A model generated the notes under the pieces. That model did not search any database. It saw only the letters and a list, made by a program, of their open reading frames with translations, and was not told where the DNA came from. Shown here in pieces: positions 5,885-11,067 of a DNA stretch of 11,067 bases. How positions within the stretch are numbered: position 1 is the first letter of the stretch; each line of letters starts with the position of its first letter. This DNA comes from Planctomycetaceae bacterium (GTDB lineage Bacteria; Planctomycetota; Planctomycetia; Pirellulales; UBA1268): positions 1 to 11,067 of the forward strand of contig PKCL01000461.1 of the NCBI GenBank assembly GCA_002862165.1, written 5' to 3'. The translations under genes were made by a program, and so were the position numbers.

Positions 5885-7265
5885 CTGCTGGAAATACTAC
5901 GACTGGAAAAACTCTTACGAGTGCTGGCCAACGCTTTGGCACTCCACGTAGCACAAGCCGCCAACTCGCTGCATTATGAGTCGAGTGAAATGAGTGCATT
6001 GCTTCGCTTGGTAATTGTAATTGTACGTCGGCCTCAAACGGTGTGCCCGGCAGTGGTTCAACATCCTTCCAGCAACGAATTAAAAACTGCCACACAATCT
6101 GCCTTTCTGTCCGAACATCGGTGCCTTGACGAAATGTTGCCTGTTCCTCGAGTTCGAGGAACAGTTCTAACTTTTGAAATGAAGCTGAGCCAGCCTGTGA
6201 AAGAAGAACTTGATAAGTTTTTCCAGGACAAAGAGGGTGGTCTGAAATCTCGACATGGGTTGGGCCTACAGCAGTTACAAAAAAAAGCTGCCGACAAAAA
6301 AGACCTATCGAGGCCACTCCTACGATAGCAAACGGTGCGAGTAGCCCCAAAAGCCACCAGTCTGCTCGCCCTCCAGCTACATTGAAACCCACATTTACAG
6401 CTAATAATGCGACAACAACATTCCATAGCCCAGAGAAGAGCCCGGCTCCGATGAGAGACCAGAGTTCGGGACTCTCTGTCGGCAATCGAAACCGTAACAT
6501 CATGCCGGGAGAATTTACAAGATTATCGCACGCCGGTATTGTTGGAAAACCAACCGATTCTGGCAATGGACTGGCCAGCGTTTCCAAAAGCCGACCGAAT
6601 TGTGCAGCCTGACGCTCTTCGGAGCGTCCCCAGGCTTTTAAAGAATGTATCAAACCGGTTGCACCGAAAGTAACGAGTGCACCTGGGAGTAATAGTGTCA
6701 GCAGCCAGAGCCACCAGCTATATCCTCGTTTGAGTACTACTGTTTCAATGTCATTCGGGTCATACCAGCAGCGCACATCATCACCAAGCTCTAAATCATC
6801 TAATTGATGAACCGCAACATCTCTTATTTCATGCGTCTCCGAGGAATGAACTGTATCCCAGGACTCTACCTCCACTCCATCGACGTCGTATTGCACCAAC
6901 AGTGCAGGTCGCCACGCATACTTTGTACCTCCGAATACATCCCGAAGTGTGTGTCTCGCTAATCCCTTTCCGATAAGCCGACCATTCACCCCTACAAACT
7001 GGTTATTGATTCTCCATTCCGGTACAGCAATACCAGCGAGCATCAATACTCCGATTATGAGCCCGGCTACTAACAAGACTGCGTGATAAATACCTTCTCC
7101 CAGTGAACCCCACACAGGTAAGCCAGTTCGTCGATTCCCACGCTTCTTGTTAAAGAATGTCGGCAGCCTCACGAATAGTTCTCCGGGCGGCTTAAGAGTT
7201 GAATCAAATGCACAAAAAATCTCTGTACGATTCTGGTACGAAGGAGCATCATAGCAATCCTCCAT
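5853..7265 (-). CDS. DUF3592 membrane protein with C-terminal arrestin-like domain, first gene of the operon
   Basis: A 470-residue integral membrane protein. A basic N-terminus (KKRGNRR, 40-46) precedes the first membrane helix (about 58-80). An extracytoplasmic domain of about 100 residues follows, ending in the DUF3592-type signature WYDPNDIETVVLKRG (167-181), then helix 2 (about 184-206). A soluble loop (about 207-265) leads to helices 3 (about 268-293) and 4 (about 303-330). The C-terminus (334-458) is beta-rich: VGPTHVEISDHPLCPGKTYQV, then LQLPSEAMHSFHSTHNAASWRLVLRG and a WPALVRVFPVVVFP ending, which I read as an arrestin-like beta-sandwich. The C-terminal domain should be cytosolic, where it could meet the next two gene products. 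The function is unknown in any member I can recall; scaffold or receptor for the ATPase is inference. The ATG has no obvious Shine-Dalgarno motif, and no other ATG occurs before residue 75. Confidence 0.75.
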   Translation of the reverse strand: MEDCYDAPSYQNRTEIFCAFDSTLKPPGELFVRLPTFFNKKRGNRRTGLPVWGSLGEGIYHAVLLVAGLIIGVLMLAGIAVPEWRINNQFVGVNGRLIGKGLARHTLRDVFGGTKYAWRPALLVQYDVDGVEVESWDTVHSSETHEIRDVAVHQLDDLELGDDVRCWYDPNDIETVVLKRGYSWWLWLLTLLLPGALVTFGATGLIHSLKAWGRSEERQAAQFGRLLETLASPLPESVGFPTIPACDNLVNSPGMMLRFRLPTESPELWSLIGAGLFSGLWNVVVALLAVNVGFNVAGGRADWWLLGLLAPFAIVGVASIGLFCRQLFFVTAVGPTHVEISDHPLCPGKTYQVLLSQAGSASFQKLELFLELEEQATFRQGTDVRTERQIVWQFLIRCWKDVEPLPGTPFEADVQLQLPSEAMHSFHSTHNAASWRLVLRGVPKRWPALVRVFPVVVFPADGTKSTGKKK

Positions 7266-7326
7266 ACGGATAAAGTGCCAGACCGGGCTTCATGAACCGC
7301 CCCAACATTCTGCTAAGAAATAACTT
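7266..7326. other. Short spacer between the alphaCTD-like gene and the DUF3592 gene
   Basis: The 61 bases between these two same-strand genes contain no strong hairpin with a T-run and no clear -35/-10 pair. That leaves open read-through from the alphaCTD-like gene into the three-gene unit. Confidence 0.5.
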
Positions 7327-7629
7327 TCAGGGTGCGCTTGAGACTGTACTAGTTCGAGTTACAACGATATCGTCACCAGACTGTTGCTTTCGAAAAAAAC
7401 CAATTTTCTCAAGAGATTTATAGACTTCTTCAAGAGTCTTTTCACCAAAATTAGAAATACTCAGCAAATCTGCTCGAGTACAGTTCAAAAGATCATGAAC
7501 TGTAAAAATACCTTTTTCTTCGAGGCAATTTGTCGTTCGAACAGACAAACCAATTTCCGCAGTACTCATCTCTAATTTTTCAGAGAGTTCATCTGATTGC
7601 GTCAAACTTTTATATGGAATGCGAGGCAT
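7327..7629 (-). CDS. Stand-alone RNA polymerase alpha-subunit C-terminal-domain (alphaCTD-like) protein
   Basis: A 100-residue protein whose core (about residues 20-78) matches the C-terminal domain of RNA polymerase alpha, without the N-terminal assembly domain. Key parts are GLSVRTTNCLEEKGIFTV (27-44) and LLSISNFGEKTLEEVYKSL (55-73). Aligned by eye with E. coli alphaCTD, the residues that contact UP-element DNA and activators are kept: Arg31 (Arg265), Asn34 (Asn268), Cys35 (Cys269), Gly62 (Gly296), Lys64 (Lys298), Thr65 in place of Ser299, and Glu68 (Glu302). The fold is a pair of helix-hairpin-helix-like motifs, so DNA binding is likely. The ~20-residue tail is polar. I chose the ATG at 7629 because a strong Shine-Dalgarno motif lies 5 bases before it; the ATG at 7659 would place that motif inside the gene. 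It is divergent from the helicase gene and 61 bases upstream of the DUF3592 operon. The full-length alpha subunit (rpoA) is not in this window. Confidence 0.85.
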   Translation of the reverse strand: MPRIPYKSLTQSDELSEKLEMSTAEIGLSVRTTNCLEEKGIFTVHDLLNCTRADLLSISNFGEKTLEEVYKSLEKIGFFRKQQSGDDIVVTRTSTVSSAP

Positions 7630-7634
7630 GGGGT

Positions 7635-7641
7635 CCCTCCC
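7635..7641 (-). promoter_or_regulatory. Ribosome binding site that fixes the alphaCTD-like gene start
   Basis: The - strand reads GGGAGGG, 5 bases before the ATG at 7629. It is unusually strong for this window and decides against the upstream ATG at 7659. Confidence 0.7.
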
Positions 7642-7739
7642 GTGCAAAAATTTTGTCATGACTCAGGCCTGACGAAGTTAGTGCCTGAAAGTCTGTTTAA
7701 TAAGTCTGAGCGTTATCCTACATGCTAACGCACCGCAAT

Positions 7740-7769
7740 GTTGTAAAAAGTTTATATCTTTTCAACAAC
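7740..7769. repeat. Imperfect inverted repeat in the divergent promoter region (candidate operator)
   Basis: GTTGT at 7740-7744 and AAAAG at 7746-7750 pair with CTTTT at 7758-7762 and ACAAC at 7765-7769, around the AT-only centre TTTATAT. This gives 10 base pairs with a small 1x2 internal loop. It lies just upstream of the TATACT box at 7786-7791. The near-symmetric arms and AT-rich centre suit a dimeric regulator or a DNA-bending site; chance occurrence cannot be excluded. Confidence 0.35.
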
Positions 7770-7845
7770 TAGACGGTCTGCTGAATATACTCAAATTAAA
7801 TGCATTTCGACTACTACCTTTTGCGTAGTCAGGTTTATGAATTCA

Positions 7846-7882
7846 TGACAGCAGGCTTGAAACTCCTGTCAAAGCCTTTTTT
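7846..7882 (+). promoter_or_regulatory. Two overlapping hairpins with terminal T-run in the helicase leader (attenuator- or pseudoknot-like)
   Basis: TGACAG (7846-7851) can pair with CTGTCA (7866-7871), and AGGCTT (7853-7858) can pair with AAGCCT (7872-7877). The second stem runs straight into a T6 tract (7877-7882) like an intrinsic terminator, 21 bases before the helicase ATG. The pairing order A-B-C-D with A:C and B:D means the stems either exclude each other or form an H-type pseudoknot. Both stems have only 6 base pairs and loops of 13-14 bases, so stability is doubtful. Confidence 0.3.
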
Positions 7883-7903
7883 ACACGGGTAGCTATACCA
7901 GGC

Positions 7904-10339
7904 ATGCAGCAAATTTCACTTGATTCTCTTAATCCAAGCCAGCGTGAAGCCGCCACGCATGTGGAAGGGCCGCTTCTTGTACTAGCAGGACCCGGCAGTG
8001 GGAAAACACGGGTCGTTACCCACCGTGTGGCCCATCTTATTACACAAGGTGTTCCGGCACATCAGATTGTCGCTTTAACTTTTACGAATAAAGCCGCTGA
8101 TGAAATGAGAAAAAGAGTCACCGACTTAGTTGGTCCACAACCAATTGAAATGGGGACCTTTCATCGTTTTTCTGCACGTCTACTCAGAGCACACGCTCGC
8201 CTCTGTGGTCTTACTAGTGACTATTCCATTCTAGATACCGATGATTCACAAGCAGTACTTCGACGGGCGGCAAAAAAACTCGGACTGTCACTAAAGCACA
8301 CCCCGCTAGGAAAATTAGCATCTACAATCAGCCGAGCAAAAAATGACCTTGTTACGCCAGATCAGTTCGAGCCTCGCTGGGGTCGCCCAGCTGACGACAT
8401 TGTCGTCAAGTTATGGCCGGTCTATCAAGAAATGCTTCTTGATTCAAATTCCGTCGACTTTGATGATTTGCTCGTGCACTCCGCAAGACTACTACTTGAC
8501 AACCCAGACCTGCGACGCCAACTCGATGCCCGTCATCGCTGGATTCTCGTCGATGAATATCAAGACACAAATGCTGTCCAATACTGTCTCCTTCGAGGTC
8601 TTTCACTCGATCATCAACACCTAGCCGTAACTGGTGATCCAGATCAAGCAATCTATGGGTGGCGTGGCGCGAGTATTCGAAACATTCTTGAATTTGAACG
8701 AGACTATACTGATGCCCGTGTTGTAACCCTCGAGCAGAACTATCGTAGTAGTGCGAATATCCTTGCCACTGCTGATCGTGTAATTGCAAATAACAGTCGT
8801 CGAAAACAAAAACTACTCAAAACTGATGCTACCGCGGGAGAGCCTCTTCAGATTTTCCTCGATAGTACCAGCCACGAAGAAGCCGAACGCATCGCAACTG
8901 AACTAGCTGATGCCATCCGTACTGGCAAGCGTCAACCCAAAGACTTCTGTATCCTTTTTCGAACAAATGCACTTTCGCGTTCAATAGAAGTAGCATTACG
9001 CAATCATCAAATTCCGTACCAACTCGTTCGAGGACTTGAATTTTTTAAACGACGAGAAGTTCGTGACATTGTTGCATGGCTTAGGCTTTTGAAAAACCCA
9101 CGTGATAATGAAGCTTTTCTCCGTATTGTAAATGTGCCACCACGAGGGATCGGAAAACAATCTCTCGATCGGCTTGCCGCATGGGCGGAACAACAAGATA
9201 TTTCCCACCTCAATGCTACTCGCCATGCTGCGAAGGTGCCTGCACTCACTCGCCGTGCTGTACGATCTTACGAAAAATTCGGGCTTCTTTTTCAAGCCAT
9301 ACAAGCGGTGCAACGACAATCAAACGGCGCCGTTGCTCCACTTGTTGAAGCCATTCTGGAAAAAACTGGCTATCGAGATCTACTCAGTGCTGAAAAAGAA
9401 GAGGAAGGAGATGAACGTCTCGCTAATGTTGAAGAACTTGTCACTGCGGCCAGGCAAGTCGATGAATCATTTAAACCAGTGTTACCCGATGATGATCCAC
9501 TTAGTCAATTTCTTGAACAGACCGCACTTGTGGCAGATACAGACATCTGGGACCCGGCTGGAAACCAAGTTGCGCTCATGACCTTTCACGCATGTAAAGG
9601 ATTAGAGTTTCCTGTAGTTTACATGATTGCTCTGGAGGATGGGATTCTTCCCCACGAAAGAAGCCTCAACGATAATGATCAGCTTGAAGAGGAACGAAGG
9701 CTAGTCTTTGTTGGAATTACTCGTGGGCAACAAGAAGTTCACGCAAGTGCATCCAGAATCCGAGACTATCGTGGCAATAGAAGAATTTCGGCACCAAGTG
9801 TTTTCCTCACTGAGATGATGGGAGAAGAAGCTTACCTATGTGGACCAGAAGCACCCTCAATGAGAGATGCATCGGATGACGATCATAACCAAGATGAAAA
9901 CTACATTTCGCATGATACGTTTGCGAGCTATTTTTCGTCTGCTGAGACGCATGCTTCAGATGATCAATTCAATGAATCTTCTGACTCTAAGCAAATGGAC
10001 GAACAAGTACGGCCAGACGGTCTAGTTCTAGAAATGGACTCTGATTTTATTCAGGAAGAAGACCAGAAAAAGAGTCGATCGAAACCATTAAAAAAACAAA
10101 AGGTAACCTTAAAATCGATTCAATCTCCTGCGATAAGTACAGCAAACAAACTTGACCAGAAAAAAGAAAAAGATGTTTCTTTTAATGTTGGAGATACGGT
10201 AGTCCATGAGGAGTATGGTGAGGGTGTCGTTGAAAAAGTTGGTGGCGTGGGACCACGAGCAATCGGTGTCGTACAGTTTCAGGCTTCGAATCGCACAAGA
10301 AGTTTTGTTCTCGTTCACGGTGCTCTGAAAAAGGTATAG
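7904..10339 (+). CDS. UvrD/PcrA-type superfamily 1A DNA helicase
   Basis: An 811-residue ATP-dependent 3'-5' DNA helicase expected to act in nucleotide-excision and mismatch repair and in removing proteins or stalled polymerase from DNA. All SF1A motifs are visible: Q-motif LNPSQREA (9-16), motif I AGPGSGKT (28-35), Ia TFTNKAADEM (59-68), TFHRF (85-89), II VDEYQDTN (216-223), III GDPDQAIYGWRGA (244-256), IV LEQNYRS (276-282), V VALMTFHACKGLEF (556-569) and VI RRLVFVGITRG (598-608). A strongly charged, probably disordered linker of about 115 residues (about 640-755) leads to a C-terminal Tudor-like domain (about 760-811, GDTVVHEEYGEGVVEKV), the module PcrA/UvrD use to contact RNA polymerase or other partners. 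At 811 residues it is longer than PcrA/UvrD (about 720), mainly because of the linker. Whether it is the organism's only UvrD or one of several paralogues cannot be told, so no symbol is given. No strong Shine-Dalgarno motif precedes the ATG. Confidence 0.95.
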   Translation: MQQISLDSLNPSQREAATHVEGPLLVLAGPGSGKTRVVTHRVAHLITQGVPAHQIVALTFTNKAADEMRKRVTDLVGPQPIEMGTFHRFSARLLRAHARLCGLTSDYSILDTDDSQAVLRRAAKKLGLSLKHTPLGKLASTISRAKNDLVTPDQFEPRWGRPADDIVVKLWPVYQEMLLDSNSVDFDDLLVHSARLLLDNPDLRRQLDARHRWILVDEYQDTNAVQYCLLRGLSLDHQHLAVTGDPDQAIYGWRGASIRNILEFERDYTDARVVTLEQNYRSSANILATADRVIANNSRRKQKLLKTDATAGEPLQIFLDSTSHEEAERIATELADAIRTGKRQPKDFCILFRTNALSRSIEVALRNHQIPYQLVRGLEFFKRREVRDIVAWLRLLKNPRDNEAFLRIVNVPPRGIGKQSLDRLAAWAEQQDISHLNATRHAAKVPALTRRAVRSYEKFGLLFQAIQAVQRQSNGAVAPLVEAILEKTGYRDLLSAEKEEEGDERLANVEELVTAARQVDESFKPVLPDDDPLSQFLEQTALVADTDIWDPAGNQVALMTFHACKGLEFPVVYMIALEDGILPHERSLNDNDQLEEERRLVFVGITRGQQEVHASASRIRDYRGNRRISAPSVFLTEMMGEEAYLCGPEAPSMRDASDDDHNQDENYISHDTFASYFSSAETHASDDQFNESSDSKQMDEQVRPDGLVLEMDSDFIQEEDQKKSRSKPLKKQKVTLKSIQSPAISTANKLDQKKEKDVSFNVGDTVVHEEYGEGVVEKVGGVGPRAIGVVQFQASNRTRSFVLVHGALKKV

Positions 10340-10582
10340 CTAGGGCCAGAATTAAATTCTTCGTTATTAGAAGAGATGGTGCGTATTACTTAAAGAATGA
10401 TCATATGACATTGCTCTTACCACGAGTTTGTCCCCAAACCACTGACTAACCGATAACAGCATTTCGATCCGCCTCGACATTAGCTTGCAGATACGGTACC
10501 ACCGTTGATTAACAACGTTCCAACGTGAGATAATTTCAATTAGTCTAAGAACTCTTCACCTTAACCCATTATTCGTTATCTG
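10340..10582. other. Intergenic region between the helicase and flippase-like genes
   Basis: This 243-base region on the + strand side holds a 5-bp TCTTC/GAAGA repeat shortly after the helicase stop without a T-run, and a CGTTG/CAACG repeat (10503-10517). I see no classical terminator, no convincing promoter, and only trivial open frames. Confidence 0.5.
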
Positions 10583-11067
10583 ATGTCGACGACCGTACAA
10601 CATAATTCATCGCCGACCCCTCAAACAACTGAGTCCATCAATCAAATAAAGAAAAAAGACCGTCGAAATTCCTGGATTGCATTCACACTTCGGATATTTG
10701 CGACCGTTGTTTTGATGGTCTTTGTACTCCAACAAGTCGAATGGGAATCACTCGTTCGGCGATTAAAGTCTCTTGAATGGCAGTGGTACGCTGCTGCACA
10801 AGCTGTCGCTATCGTAATCCAAGTAGTTGCCGGTATCCGCTGGTCATCGCTTGCCCGTCCTATTGGCTTTGTTCACTCAACCAGTTTTTTTATATGGCGT
10901 TTTTTTGAAGGAGTCTTCTTCAATCTCTGCCTGCCATCTTCAATAGGTGGTGATGTTGTCAAAGCATATCGACTCTCAAGTACGAACCGTGGTCGCCTAC
11001 TCGCAGGCTGCACCATACTCGCCGATCGTCTTGCTGGCGTCTCTGCGCTCGGCGTATTAGCTGGCTC
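10583..11067 (+). CDS. Flippase-like integral membrane protein, LPG synthase TM family (3' end outside window)
   Basis: The first 161 residues of a polytopic membrane protein of the lysylphosphatidylglycerol synthase transmembrane / YbhN-type (UPF0104) family. A polar, Lys/Arg-rich N-terminus (1-30) precedes membrane helix 1 (about 31-50). Helix 2 is about 68-86, further hydrophobic stretches lie at about 101-117, and another helix begins after 150. The diagnostic element is LPSSIGGDVVKAYRL (117-131), followed by a TILADRLAG segment (144-152), matching the conserved PxxxGGDxxR/K and (E/D)R motifs of the family. Members are found in lipid modification or translocation and near glycosyltransferases; the substrate here cannot be inferred. 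The ATG is chosen because no other in-frame Met occurs before the first helix; there is no Shine-Dalgarno motif. The C-terminal half is missing because the window ends. Confidence 0.88.
   Translation, partial: MSTTVQHNSSPTPQTTESINQIKKKDRRNSWIAFTLRIFATVVLMVFVLQQVEWESLVRRLKSLEWQWYAAAQAVAIVIQVVAGIRWSSLARPIGFVHSTSFFIWRFFEGVFFNLCLPSSIGGDVVKAYRLSSTNRGRLLAGCTILADRLAGVSALGVLAG

Larger units (their letters stand above)
7630..7903. other. Divergent intergenic region between the alphaCTD-like and helicase genes
   Basis: This 274-base region must hold promoters for both directions. It contains a 10-base palindrome TCAGGCCTGA (7663-7672), a 30-base imperfect inverted repeat (7740-7769), a possible + strand -10 box TATACT (7786-7791) without a good -35, a 6-base inverted repeat GACTAC/GTAGTC (7809-7830), and two overlapping hairpins with a T-run just before the helicase start (7846-7882). 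No convincing small gene is seen. Confidence 0.6.

Noticed and set aside
5876..6328. 150-codon + strand open frame opposite the DUF3592 gene
   Set aside because: Antisense to a reading frame with clear membrane and beta-domain structure; the translation has no recognisable motif or ribosome binding site.
7663..7672. Palindrome TCAGGCCTGA upstream of the alphaCTD-like gene
   Set aside because: A 10-base palindrome is expected about ten times per window this size; position alone is not enough to call an operator.
9132..9581. 149-codon + strand open frame inside the helicase gene
   Set aside because: Out-of-frame shadow of conserved helicase sequence; Lys/Leu-rich translation without domain features.
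10503..10517. CGTTG/CAACG inverted repeat upstream of the flippase-like gene
   Set aside because: Five-bp stem, common by chance, with no T-run or clear promoter element nearby.

Overview
The window (about 45% GC by eye) looks like a chromosomal segment of a marine-type planctomycete of the Pirellula/Rhodopirellula kind. The evidence is the gene content: a sulfatase-activating enzyme, a secreted Cys/Pro/Gln-rich envelope-type protein, small conserved proteins of types I associate with planctomycetes, and a free-standing RNA polymerase alpha C-terminal-domain (alphaCTD) protein. Shine-Dalgarno signals are sparse. I see no rRNA, tRNA, CRISPR array, transposase or prophage gene. The assignment to a lineage is an inference from protein style; I ran no search.

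Layout. (1) On the + strand, the tail of a CHAD-like protein overlaps a membrane-anchored formylglycine-generating enzyme by 8 bases. (2) Convergent to it on the - strand are a PolX-type DNA polymerase/PHP phosphoesterase and, directly upstream in the same transcription direction, a secreted low-complexity protein. (3) Also on the - strand is a tightly packed three-gene unit: a DUF3592 membrane protein with a C-terminal beta-sandwich (arrestin-like) domain, a small cytosolic protein of the same apparent fold, and a small P-loop ATPase. The first two overlap by up to 32 bases, and the last two abut as stop-start TAGATG. A stand-alone alphaCTD protein lies 61 bases upstream on the same strand and may be co-transcribed. 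(4) A divergent 274-base region with several inverted repeats separates the alphaCTD gene from a + strand UvrD/PcrA-type helicase. (5) After a 243-base gap there is the 5' part of a flippase-like (LPG synthase TM family) membrane protein that runs off the window.

How the genes relate. PolX and the UvrD-like helicase are DNA-repair enzymes, but on opposite strands and not in one operon. The formylglycine-generating enzyme would activate exported sulfatases encoded elsewhere. The part most likely to be an undescribed system is the alphaCTD + DUF3592/arrestin-like + arrestin-like + ATPase block. Its components are recognisable as domains, but no pathway is known to me. I infer a membrane-associated complex with an ATPase motor or switch; this is a hypothesis from gene packing and shared motifs only. 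No gene-free stretch exceeds 300 bases.
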